Part shown: one piece after another, positions 1 to 7,332 of the stretch
Layout: each line of letters starts with the position of its first letter
Position numbering within the stretch: the stretch's first letter is position 1
NCBI GenBank assembly: GCA_024640185.1
Contig: JAHEFN010000047.1
Span: forward strand, 1 to 11,535
Reading direction: 5' to 3'
DNA: 11,535 bases
DNA from: Gemmatimonadota bacterium
GTDB lineage: Bacteria > Gemmatimonadota > Gemmatimonadetes > Gemmatimonadales > GWC2-71-9
Translations under genes and position numbers: made by a program
The notes under the pieces: generated by a model
The model's database searches: none
Told to the model about the DNA's origin: nothing
Seen by the model: only the letters and a program-made list of their open reading frames with translations

Positions 1-2451
1 TACGAGGCCGATGACGTGATCGGCACCCTGGCGCTGAAGGGCGCCGGGCAGGGGCTGCAGAGCGTGATCGTGTCGGGCGACAAGGACTTCTACCAGTTGA
101 TCGGGCCCCGGGTGGCGCTGCTCAATCCCGGTCGCGGCGGTCCTGCCGGGGTCGAGGAGCTCTGGGTCGACGAGGCCAATGCCGCCGAGCGACTCGGCGT
201 GCCACCGCACCAGGTCACCGACTACCTCGCGCTGGTGGGTGACTCCTCCGACAACGTTCCCGGGGTGCGGGGGATCGGTGCCAAGGGGGCCGTCAAGCTG
301 CTGGCGGAGTACCCCGACCTCGAGGCGCTGATCGCGGCGGCCCCCAACCTCAAGGCGAAGCGGCCCCGCGAGGCGCTGCAGGAACACGCGGCGATGGGGC
401 GGCTCTCCAAGCAGCTGGTCACCATCATGACCGATGTCCCGGTCGACCTCGAGCTCGACCGCTACGTCATCGAGCCCCCCGACGGCCCGGCGGTCGCCGC
501 GATCTTCAGTGAGTTGGAGTTCGGTTCCCTGCTCCCTCGGGTTGACGCGATCATGGGCACCGAGGAGGCCGCCCCCGCCGTCGAGACGGTGGCCGACGAC
601 GGCCTTGCGGTGGTGGTGGTGGACGACCCCGCGGAGCTTGCCGACCTTGCCGCACGGCTTCGTGAAGCCCCCTTGGTCGCCTTCGACACCGAGACCACCT
701 CGCTCGAGCCTCACGACGCGGCGTTGATCGGGCTGTCGTTGGCGGCGTCGGCGACGGAGGTCTGGTACCTCCCCTTCGGACATGTGGCGCCGCCGGCAGA
801 TCTCCTCGATGTCGATCAGCTGCCCGATCCGCCGCGCAACCTGCCGCCGATCACCGATCCCGCCTGCGCCCCGATCCGGGCGCTGCTCGAGGATCCGGCG
901 GTGCCGCTCGCCGCCCAAAACGGCAAGTACGACATCCAGGTGCTGCGACGGGCCGGGGTGGAGGTGCAGGGCCTCGCGTACGACTCGATGTTGGCGTCCT
1001 TCGCGCTCGACCCCTCGCGTCGCTCACACGGCATCGACGCCCTGGCGCTGGAGCTCCTTGGCATCCGGATGACCCAGTTCACCGAAGTGGTGGGCAAGGG
1101 GAAGGCACAGATCCCCTTTCCCGAGGTTCCGGTCGAGCGGGCTGCGGCCTACTGCGGCGCCGATTCCGCCACCGTGCTCGCCCTCCACGACCACTTTGCG
1201 GAGGAGTTGAAGGCGACCGGGCTGGAGCGGGTGCTGCACGACCTCGAACTCCCCCTGGTGCCGGTGCTGGTGGACATGGAGTGGACCGGCATTGCCATCG
1301 ACGCCCAACACTTCGCCGCACTTGCCCATGAGCTGGAGCGCGATCTCGACCGACTCCAGGCCGAGATCCACGCCGTCGCCGGCGTGGAGGGGCTCAACCT
1401 CAACTCGCCACGGCAACTCGCCGAGGTGCTCTTCGGGAAGCTCGAGCTGCCGGTCATCAAGAAGACCAAGACCGGCCCCAGCACTGATGCCAGTGTGCTG
1501 CAGGCCCTCGCCGAGATGGGTCACGCCCTGCCGACCCTGATCCTCGACTACCGCGAACTGCAGAAGCTCAAGAGCACCTACGTCGACGTCCTGCCGGGAC
1601 GCGTCAACCGCGGCACCGGTCGGATCCACACCTCGTTCAATCAGGTCGGCGCCCAGACCGGCCGTCTCTCCTCGAGCGACCCCAACCTCCAGAACATCCC
1701 GATCCGCACCACCCGCGGGGAGGAGATCCGCCGGGGATTCGTCCCCGAAGCGGGGTGGCGGTTCGTGGTCGCCGACTACTCGCAGATCGAGCTGCGGTTG
1801 ATGGCGCACCTCTCGGGTGACGAGGCGTTCGTCGCCGCGTTCCGCAGTGGTGGCGACATCCACCGGCAGACGGCGGCGATCATCTTCGGCTGCGACCTCG
1901 ACGCCGTCACGCCGGAGATGCGCGCCCGTGCCAAGACCATCAACTTCGGCACCATCTATGGCCAGGGGCCGTTCGCCCTCGCCAACCAACTCGGCATCTC
2001 CCAGGACGAAGCCAAGGCGTTCATCACCGACTACTTCGTCCGGTTTGCCGGCGTGCGGACCTTCCTCGACGGCTGTGTCGAGACCGCCCGCGAGCAGGGG
2101 TATGTCGAGACGCTGTTCGGACGCCGTCGCTACATCGCGGAGATCCACGACCGCAACTTCAACCTCCGCTCCTTCGCGGAGCGGACGGCGGCGAACACGC
2201 CGTTGCAGGGGTCGGCCGCCGACCTGATCAAGCGGGCGATGGTGGCGATCCACCATGCGCTGCCAGCCGCCGGGCTCCGGGCGAGACTGCTGCTGCAGGT
2301 CCACGACGAACTGGTGGTTGAGGCGCCAGCGGACGAGGCCGAGGCCGCCGCCGCCCTGGTCAAGCAGCACATGGAGGCGGCCGCCGAACTGAAGGTCCCG
2401 CTGGTCGTCGAGGTGGGGATCGGCGAGAACTGGGTCGACGCGAAGCGGTAG
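1..2451 (+). CDS. polA: DNA polymerase I, 5'-truncated by window edge
   Basis: Family A DNA polymerase for Okazaki-fragment maturation and repair synthesis. The frame is open from base 1 (Y-E-A-D-D-V-I-G), so roughly the first 110 residues lie outside the window. 5'-nuclease remnant: the acidic SGDKDF motif (from 73) and the helix-3-turn-helix GVRGIGAKGA (262-291). The 3'-5' exonuclease looks active: D-T-E (685-693), the Asp of NGKYD (931-933) and Y-x3-D (1150-1164) are all present. Polymerase: motif A with DYSQIEL (Asp at 1774), motif B with KTINFGTIYG (about 1933-1962), motif C with HDE (2302-2310). The motif B aromatic residue is Phe, as in E. coli Pol I, which in that family goes with discrimination against dideoxynucleotides. 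The C-terminus is intact and stops at TAG 2449-2451. No neighbour shares its strand downstream; the next gene converges on it. Identification is essentially certain. Confidence 0.98.
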   Translation, partial: YEADDVIGTLALKGAGQGLQSVIVSGDKDFYQLIGPRVALLNPGRGGPAGVEELWVDEANAAERLGVPPHQVTDYLALVGDSSDNVPGVRGIGAKGAVKLLAEYPDLEALIAAAPNLKAKRPREALQEHAAMGRLSKQLVTIMTDVPVDLELDRYVIEPPDGPAVAAIFSELEFGSLLPRVDAIMGTEEAAPAVETVADDGLAVVVVDDPAELADLAARLREAPLVAFDTETTSLEPHDAALIGLSLAASATEVWYLPFGHVAPPADLLDVDQLPDPPRNLPPITDPACAPIRALLEDPAVPLAAQNGKYDIQVLRRAGVEVQGLAYDSMLASFALDPSRRSHGIDALALELLGIRMTQFTEVVGKGKAQIPFPEVPVERAAAYCGADSATVLALHDHFAEELKATGLERVLHDLELPLVPVLVDMEWTGIAIDAQHFAALAHELERDLDRLQAEIHAVAGVEGLNLNSPRQLAEVLFGKLELPVIKKTKTGPSTDASVLQALAEMGHALPTLILDYRELQKLKSTYVDVLPGRVNRGTGRIHTSFNQVGAQTGRLSSSDPNLQNIPIRTTRGEEIRRGFVPEAGWRFVVADYSQIELRLMAHLSGDEAFVAAFRSGGDIHRQTAAIIFGCDLDAVTPEMRARAKTINFGTIYGQGPFALANQLGISQDEAKAFITDYFVRFAGVRTFLDGCVETAREQGYVETLFGRRRYIAEIHDRNFNLRSFAERTAANTPLQGSAADLIKRAMVAIHHALPAAGLRARLLLQVHDELVVEAPADEAEAAAALVKQHMEAAAELKVPLVVEVGIGENWVDAKR

Positions 2452-2516
2452 GCGGAGACCGGCGCCGAAGGAGACGCTCCGACGGCCCAGCTTCGAGGCG
2501 GCACCGGCTCGATTCA

Positions 2517-2588
2517 CAAAGGTCGGATTCGCCGCACTCGGTCTCTCCGTGCGTGGGCGAGTGGCGCGCGGCGAACAACCGACCTTTG
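2517..2588. repeat. 72-bp interrupted palindrome, probable bidirectional terminator
   Basis: It lies in the 180-bp gap between the convergent polA and MMPL genes. Outer arms: CAAAGGTCGG (2517-2526) with CCGACCTTTG (2579-2588), perfect over 10 bp. Middle arms: TTCGCCGC (2528-2535) with GCGGCGAA (2568-2575), perfect over 8 bp. Inner arms: CACTCG (2535-2540) with CGAGTG (2558-2563); the shared base 2535 can join only one of the two. Transcripts from either strand would fold into a long hairpin ending in CCTTTG, but neither has a true U tract, so intrinsic termination is only plausible. Position between converging genes fits terminator or transcript-end protection. A small mobile or REP-like repeat cannot be excluded from one copy. 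I see nothing else firm in the rest of the gap. Confidence 0.6.
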
Positions 2589-2617
2589 CTCATCGAGGGC
2601 GCCCCTCTCCGCTGGGG

Positions 2618-2644
2618 CCGTCAGGACGCCGTCAGGACGCCGTC
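2618..2644. repeat. 11-bp tandem duplication at the MMPL stop codon
   Basis: CCGTCAGGACG occurs twice head to tail (2618-2628 and 2629-2639), followed by a partial CCGTC (2640-2644). On the minus strand each full copy contains TCC-TGA, so losing one copy would leave the encoded MMPL C-terminus unchanged. It looks like a small slippage duplication with no evident function. Confidence 0.7.
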
Positions 2645-4926
2645 TGTCGCCTCTCGTCGGGCGTCTCTCCCGGCGGGCGCTTGCGCCAGCCGGGCCACCA
2701 GTTCCACTCGCCGGCGATCTGCATCAACGACGGCACCAGGACCATCCGAATGATCGTCGCGTCGAGGAAGACGGCGACGGCCAACCCGAAGCCGATGAAC
2801 TGCACCACCAGGATCCGGGCGAAGGCGAAGGTCCCGAACACCGCGATCATGATCAGCGCCGCCGAGGTGATCACCGAGGCGGTGGCCGAGAGCCCCTCGC
2901 GGGTGGCCAGCGTGTTCTGTCCGGTGCGGTCGAACGCCTCCTTGATCCGCGCCAACAGGAAGACCTCGTAGTCCATCGAGAGTCCGAAGACCACGGCGAA
3001 GACCAGGACCGGGACCAGCACGTAGATCGCCGACGTCGGCCCGTTGATGCCGAAGATCTGGCCACCGATCCCTTCCTGGAAGACCAGGACGATCAGCCCG
3101 AAGGTCGCGGCGACGGAGAGCGAGTTCATCACCACCGCCTTGATCGGCACCAGCACCGACCGGAAGACGATCGCCAACATCAGGGCGGTGACCCCGAGGA
3201 TCAGTCCCACGATCAACGGAAACCGGGCCAGCAACAATTCCTGGAAGTCGAGCGCGCCGGCGACGTAGCCGCCGACATGAACCGACGCACCGCGCAGCTG
3301 GCGAATCGAGGAGTCGGCCACGATCTCGCGCAGTTCCTCGACCACCGTCATCGCCGTGGTCAGGGAAGTGGTGTCGCTGAGGACCACATCCATCAGGGTG
3401 GTCTGGTTGTCGGTGCCGAGATAGGCGTCGAGGAAGTCGGGGTACTCGGCCCGGACCACCTCGGGTTCGGCGTAGAAGAACGAGTACTCGAGGATGCCCC
3501 TCGGGGGTTCGAGGTCCACCAGCGAGGTGATGTCGGCCACCCTGGGGTCGGCCATGAGGGTGTCGGAGAGCTTCCGCAGTCCGCGGAGCCCCGTCGCGGA
3601 GGTGGCGGTGGTCCCCTCGGGAAAGGTGATGACCACCCGGATCGGCTGCAGGTAGCCGGCGCGATCCATCCGTTCGAGGGTCGCCACCCCGGCCCCGGCC
3701 TCGGTTCCCTCGGGCCACCAGTTGCTGCTCGGCAGCCCGATCTTGAGCTGGGTGACCGGCAGGGTCAGCAAGGCGATCAAGGCCGTGCCGGCCGCGGCCG
3801 CGCGGTAGGGATGCCGCGACAGGCCGCGGGCCCAGCGCTCCCAGATCTGTGGCCGGTGGTACCAGGCAAGCCGGGTCGCCAACCACTTCGGACGATCGAT
3901 GTTGCGGCCCAGCGACGCCAACAGCGCCGGGAGCAGGGTGGTCGAGAGCAGCACGGCGGCCGCGACCACCACCAGGCCCGCGATCCCGACACTTCGCGTC
4001 TCGGTCAGCGGCGTCAGCAGCAGGGCCCCGAAGCCGACGACCACCGTGGCACCGGAGGTGACCACCGCATGGCCGGCGGTCTTGAAGGTGCGGACCGCCG
4101 CCTCGGTACTCCGCAGCCCGGCGTTGAGTTCCTCGCGGAACCGGGTCACCACCAGGAGCGAATAGTCGATGCCCACACCCAGGCCGATCATGCTGATCAT
4201 GTTGAGCACGAAGATCGACATCGGTGTCACGTTGGCGAGCAGCCCCACGATGGCGAGCCCGATGGTGATCGCCATGACGCCGACCACGATCGGCAGCACC
4301 GCCGCGACCAGTGCGCCGAAGGCGAGAATCAGGATGGCCAGCGTGATCGGCACCAGGCGGCGTTCGTTGCGACTGGCGTCCTCGGTCGAGACGGTGCGGA
4401 TGTCGAGGTCGAGTGGGGTCCGACCGGTGACCAGGATGGTGTAGCGGTCGCTGTCGGGATAGCGTCGCCGCACCGAGTCGAGGGCTTGGCGCAGCGGCAG
4501 GACCGCATCGCCGGCCACGGTGCCCGAGGTGTCGAGCGAGGCCAGGAAGAAGGTGGTGCCGCCGTCGGCGGCCACGAAGAGGGAGTCGTTGGTCGACCGC
4601 CACGAGACCACGCCTTCGATGTGGGGCTGTTGTCGGGTTGTGCCGATCAACGCATCGAGCAGCTCGCCGCCGATGCCCTCGGTCAGCGGGCCGGGTCCCT
4701 CGAGGGTCACCGCGAAGAACTCGCTCAGTGGCCTGGCAAAGCGGGCGTCGATCAGGGAGTCGGCGACCCGGGCCTCGGTGGTCTCGTTGGCGCCACCCTT
4801 GACCTGCAGGCGTGCAACGGTCTTCGGCGCCTGAAAGGCAGCCACCGCTCCGATGACTGCCCAGACCCCGATGACTGCTACGCGCCAGCGAACCAGCGCC
4901 GTTCCCAGTGTTTCAAGCACGAACAA
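2632..4926 (-). CDS. MMPL-family (RND superfamily) transporter, MmpL3-like
   Basis: Inner-membrane proton-driven exporter of the MMPL branch of RND proteins; relatives move lipids or hydrophobic compounds, but the substrate here is unknown. About 764 residues in the classic duplicated plan: TM1 near residues 16-31, a large periplasmic loop, a five-helix block, a second loop, then another helical block. Each block carries the expected Asp-Tyr pair: GIDYSLLVV (D254-Y255) and GLSMDYEVFLL (D652-Y653), the proton-relay residues of MmpL3-type proteins, at nearly the same positions as in mycobacterial MmpL3. There is no ATG near the N-terminus. I chose TTG at 4926, just before the first helix; GTG at 4920 is equally possible. 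The open frame continues upstream to GTG 5133, but that stretch is Arg/Gly/Pro-rich antisense of the protease gene. No MFP or TolC partner is adjacent, as is normal for MMPL proteins. Family is certain; start and cargo are not. Confidence 0.93.
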   Translation of the reverse strand: MFVLETLGTALVRWRVAVIGVWAVIGAVAAFQAPKTVARLQVKGGANETTEARVADSLIDARFARPLSEFFAVTLEGPGPLTEGIGGELLDALIGTTRQQPHIEGVVSWRSTNDSLFVAADGGTTFFLASLDTSGTVAGDAVLPLRQALDSVRRRYPDSDRYTILVTGRTPLDLDIRTVSTEDASRNERRLVPITLAILILAFGALVAAVLPIVVGVMAITIGLAIVGLLANVTPMSIFVLNMISMIGLGVGIDYSLLVVTRFREELNAGLRSTEAAVRTFKTAGHAVVTSGATVVVGFGALLLTPLTETRSVGIAGLVVVAAAVLLSTTLLPALLASLGRNIDRPKWLATRLAWYHRPQIWERWARGLSRHPYRAAAAGTALIALLTLPVTQLKIGLPSSNWWPEGTEAGAGVATLERMDRAGYLQPIRVVITFPEGTTATSATGLRGLRKLSDTLMADPRVADITSLVDLEPPRGILEYSFFYAEPEVVRAEYPDFLDAYLGTDNQTTLMDVVLSDTTSLTTAMTVVEELREIVADSSIRQLRGASVHVGGYVAGALDFQELLLARFPLIVGLILGVTALMLAIVFRSVLVPIKAVVMNSLSVAATFGLIVLVFQEGIGGQIFGINGPTSAIYVLVPVLVFAVVFGLSMDYEVFLLARIKEAFDRTGQNTLATREGLSATASVITSAALIMIAVFGTFAFARILVVQFIGFGLAVAVFLDATIIRMVLVPSLMQIAGEWNWWPGWRKRPPGETPDERRQTAS

Positions 4927-4997
4927 TGGTAGGAGGCCCCCGCCCTCGACGCCAGCGGAGGGTGGTTCCGGACCGACCCCTGCCGATATTCTACGGC
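4927..4997. promoter_or_regulatory. divergent promoter region with overlapping -10 boxes
   Basis: This 71-bp spacer must serve both the MMPL gene (minus) and the protease gene (plus). TATTCT (4987-4992, plus) sits 5 bases before the ATG at 4998, so the transcript would begin at or very near the start codon. TAGAAT on the minus strand (4994-4989) overlaps it and would give MMPL a leader of roughly 55-60 bases. No convincing -35 box is visible for either. Shared bases imply that the two promoters compete. This is motif inspection only. Confidence 0.4.
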
Positions 4998-5816
4998 ATG
5001 CGAGCACAACATCTCGGCCTGGTGGCCGCCACGATGCTCGGGGTGATCCTTCTCTCCCGGATGCGGCAACCGACGTCGCCCGACGTGGCGCTGCCTGCCG
5101 CCGCCGCCGGCGTGGCCCTCGACCCTGTGCCACCGTTCAATCCGGTCGCCACCGTCCGTCGTGCGCCACGGGTGGCACCGTTCCCCGGGGTCCGCGACCC
5201 GGTCGATCGCGGTGCGACGGCCGCCAGCGATCGGCTGGCGATCCTCGCCACCCGGCGACGGATCATCAGGGAGGGCGACCGGATCTACCTCGATTCGGTG
5301 TGGGCCAAGACCGATTCGGTGGTCGTTCGGTGGGCGGATCCCCGGCAGACGGTCTCGGTTGCCTTCCTCCCCGACACATCGCTGCCCGGGTGGAGTCCCG
5401 CCTTCCTCGCCGCCGCCCGCGGAGGGATGCAGGCGTGGAGCGGCAATGCGGCGGGCCTCCGGTTTGCGGAGGTCGTGGACCCCGCCGACGCGGTGATCGA
5501 GGTGACCTATACGGCGGGCGTGTCGGGCAACGGGGAGTTCGGCGTCACCGAACTCAACTGGGATGCCAGCGGTCGGATCACTCGCGCCACCATCAGTCTG
5601 GCGTTGTCACCCGATGCGGCGGACCAGGTCGTCCCGCCCGAGGTGATGCGGCGAGTGGCGATTCACGAGTTTGGTCATGCGATAGGACTTCCTCATTCGA
5701 GTTCCCGTGACGACATCATGTTTCCGTCCTCGCCGACATCGTCACCCTCGGGCCGTGACCAAGCGACCCTGCGACTGCTCTACGCCGTCGCACCGGGCTC
5801 GCTGCGCGAGCCGTAG
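4998..5816 (+). CDS. matrixin-type zinc metalloprotease, secreted or membrane-anchored
   Basis: Metzincin-class peptidase, 272 residues. The zinc site HEFGHAIGLPH (H223, E224, H227, H233) matches HExxHxxGxxH, and it is followed by a Met-turn, DIMFP (M241), so the catalytic core is complete. Residues about 6-20 (GLVAATMLGVILL) form one hydrophobic segment with an Arg at position 2: a signal anchor or signal peptide, placing the enzyme outside the cytoplasm. A Pro/Ala-rich linker and a prodomain-like stretch precede the catalytic domain (about 105-260). ATG 4998 is chosen because it directly starts the signal segment; in-frame ATGs at 4926 and 4908 would add an Arg-rich tail antisense to the MMPL start. 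No Shine-Dalgarno is seen, but a -10-like box lies 5 bases upstream, suggesting a leaderless mRNA. Its substrate is unknown. Confidence 0.88.
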   Translation: MRAQHLGLVAATMLGVILLSRMRQPTSPDVALPAAAAGVALDPVPPFNPVATVRRAPRVAPFPGVRDPVDRGATAASDRLAILATRRRIIREGDRIYLDSVWAKTDSVVVRWADPRQTVSVAFLPDTSLPGWSPAFLAAARGGMQAWSGNAAGLRFAEVVDPADAVIEVTYTAGVSGNGEFGVTELNWDASGRITRATISLALSPDAADQVVPPEVMRRVAIHEFGHAIGLPHSSSRDDIMFPSSPTSSPSGRDQATLRLLYAVAPGSLREP

Positions 5817-6972
5817 TCTGCGTGCCCGGACGCTGACCGTGGCGCTGTGCCTCCTCGCCGCCGCCGGTACCCTCTCGGCCCAGGACGGGGCCGCCGCGAT
5901 CGACACCGCCATCGACGAGGGGATCACCCAGCGGATCTTTCCCGGCGCCGTCGTCGTCGTCGGTCGCGCAGACACCATCCTCTATGCGAAGGGGTACGGC
6001 GGATACACCTGGGACCGCGACACGCGCCGTCCCGATCCGACGTGGTCGCTCTGGGACATTGCCTCGCTTTCGAAGGTGGTGGCGACCGCGAGCGCGGTTG
6101 CCGTGCTGGTCGACAGCGGGCGGCTGGCGCTCGACGCACCGGTCGGCGCCTTCCTCCCCGCCTTTCGCGGTGTCGACAAGGACCAGGTGACGGTGCGGAT
6201 GCTCCTCGACCACACCAGCGGCCTGCCGGCGTGGGTGCCGCTTCGCAACACGCCACCCACGATCGCCGGTGCCCAGGCCAAGCTCTTCGAGACGGAGCTG
6301 CGCCGCCCTCCGGGGGAGGTCTCGGTCTACAGCGACCTCAATGCCATCCTCGCGGCGATGATCGTCGAGGAGGTGACCGGTGAACCGCTCGACCAGTACA
6401 CCACCGCCGCGGTGTTCGCGCCGACCGGGATGGGTGGGGCCGAGTGGCGCCCGGCGCCCGCGGACCGCTTGCGGGCCGTCCCGAGCGAGCGGCTCGCCGA
6501 CGGCTCGGCGCGGACCGGCAGGGTCCACGACCCCAACGCCCGCCTGCTCGGCGATGTCGCGGGGCACGCCGGGGTCTTTGCCACCGGAATCGACATGGCG
6601 CACTTCGCCCAGAGTTGGCTCAAGGGGCTGAGCGGGGAGCGGAACTCCTGGGTCTCGTCGCCGACCCTGCGCCGCTTTCTCGAACGGAGTGATGTGTCGG
6701 GGACACGGGCGCTCGGCTGGGACACCCCGCGGCGCGATATCGATGATGGTGGACCGTCACTCTACGGCCGCTGCACCACCATGAGCACCTACGGTCACAC
6801 CGGGTTCACCGGGACCATGCTCTGGTTCGACACCGAACAGGACCTCTTTGTGGTGCTGCTCACCAATCGGAGCTATGCCCCGATGCGTGGGTCGCTCGAT
6901 GCGATTCGCGAGGTGCGCGCGCAGGTGAGTGACGCGGCGCGGAGGATGGCCGGGGAGCGCTGCGCGACCTAG
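5755..6972 (+). CDS. secreted serine hydrolase, class C beta-lactamase-like fold
   Basis: Penicillin-binding-protein/beta-lactamase superfamily (Pfam Beta-lactamase), whose members are DD-peptidases, esterases or amidases. Numbered from GTG 5755: nucleophile motif SLSK (S104, K107), second motif Y-S-D (Y192), third motif H-T-G (H348). A hydrophobic signal segment (VALCLLAAAGTLSA followed by Q) precedes the domain, so export is likely. The start is unsettled. GTG 5755 gives a long basic n-region and overlaps the protease gene by 62 bases. CTG 5818, one base after the protease stop, would give an ideal 21-residue signal peptide starting M-R-A-R. GTG 5839 leaves too short and uncharged a signal. 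The Y-S-D motif and context argue against a true antibiotic-resistance enzyme. Likely co-transcribed with the protease. Confidence 0.88.
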   Translation: MTKRPCDCSTPSHRARCASRSLRARTLTVALCLLAAAGTLSAQDGAAAIDTAIDEGITQRIFPGAVVVVGRADTILYAKGYGGYTWDRDTRRPDPTWSLWDIASLSKVVATASAVAVLVDSGRLALDAPVGAFLPAFRGVDKDQVTVRMLLDHTSGLPAWVPLRNTPPTIAGAQAKLFETELRRPPGEVSVYSDLNAILAAMIVEEVTGEPLDQYTTAAVFAPTGMGGAEWRPAPADRLRAVPSERLADGSARTGRVHDPNARLLGDVAGHAGVFATGIDMAHFAQSWLKGLSGERNSWVSSPTLRRFLERSDVSGTRALGWDTPRRDIDDGGPSLYGRCTTMSTYGHTGFTGTMLWFDTEQDLFVVLLTNRSYAPMRGSLDAIREVRAQVSDAARRMAGERCAT

Positions 6973-7286
6973 TGGCCCAGAAAGGCCCGGATGCGGGGGT
7001 CCATGCGGTCGGGTGTCCAGTACGGCTCCCACACCAACTCCACCTCAACCGAGGTGACGCCCTCGAGATCAAGGAGGGTCTGGCGGACATCGTCCATGAT
7101 CTCGGCGCCGGCCGGACAGCCCGGCGAGGTGAGTGTCATCCGCACATGAACCGCGCCGGCTTCATCGACCTCGACATCATAGACCAGTCCGATGTCGATG
7201 ATGTTCAGGCCGAGCTCGGGGTCCTTGACCGCCCGCAACGCCTTGCGGGCGACCTCGCCGGTCGGGGGAGAAAGGGGAGCGTTCAT
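6969..7286 (-). CDS. MIP18/DUF59 family protein, SufT-like Fe-S assembly factor
   Basis: Small cytoplasmic protein of 105 residues from the family that includes SufT, PaaD and eukaryotic MIP18/CIA2, generally tied to maturation of Fe-S proteins. Seen: D-P-E (22-24), the I-x-D-x-G-L-V signature (IIDIGLV, 29-35), T-S-P-G-C-P with the conserved Cys57, and a C-terminal W-E-P-Y-W (86-90) typical of the stand-alone SufT/PaaD-like group. There is no ATPase domain, so it is not an Mrp/ApbC fusion. ATG 7286 begins the family-length protein; the frame runs farther upstream without homology. No suf or paa gene is adjacent, so the exact role cannot be assigned. It follows RNase D on the same strand after 46 bases, and its TAG interleaves with the stop of the convergent hydrolase. 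Confidence 0.9.
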   Translation of the reverse strand: MNAPLSPPTGEVARKALRAVKDPELGLNIIDIGLVYDVEVDEAGAVHVRMTLTSPGCPAGAEIMDDVRQTLLDLEGVTSVEVELVWEPYWTPDRMDPRIRAFLGH

Positions 7287-7292
7287 CTCGGA

Positions 7293-7298
7293 ATCATA
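7293..7298 (-). promoter_or_regulatory. -10 box (TATGAT) for the DUF59 gene
   Basis: TATGAT reads on the minus strand and ends 6 bases before the ATG at 7286. This near-consensus box suggests the DUF59 gene has its own promoter inside the RNase D transcription unit, producing a leaderless or nearly leaderless mRNA; no Shine-Dalgarno precedes the ATG. The -35 position falls in the palindrome at 7307-7323 and does not resemble TTGACA. Confidence 0.4.
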
Positions 7299-7306
7299 GC
7301 GATGGA

Positions 7307-7323
7307 CACCGCGGAGCGCGGTG
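7307..7323. promoter_or_regulatory. 17-bp perfect palindrome, terminator stem or operator
   Basis: CACCGCG (7307-7313) and CGCGGTG (7317-7323) are perfect inverted repeats around a 3-base spacer. It lies 9 bases past the RNase D stop and 8 bases upstream of the TATGAT box. It could be a short stem at the end of the RNase D message (no U tract follows) or a repressor/activator site over the -35 region of the DUF59 promoter. Confidence 0.45.
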
Positions 7324-7332
7324 CGAGCGGCG

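Noticed and set aside
1024..2517. Long open frame on the minus strand (about 497 codons) across polA
   Set aside because: It lies entirely opposite the intact polymerase motifs and has no recognisable domain; such antisense frames are expected from GC-rich codon usage.
3277..4932. Long plus-strand open frame (about 551 codons) opposite the MMPL gene
   Set aside because: Its His/Gly/Arg/Gln-rich composition is that of an antisense reading; the opposite strand encodes a complete transporter.
4931..4936. Strong AGGAGG on the plus strand
   Set aside because: It is 61 bases upstream of the protease ATG at 4998, too far to act as its ribosome binding site, and on the wrong strand for the MMPL gene.
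5755..6972. A beta-lactamase resistance gene
   Set aside because: The fold motifs fit the broad serine-hydrolase family, but the Y-S-D motif and lack of resistance context favour a peptidase or esterase.
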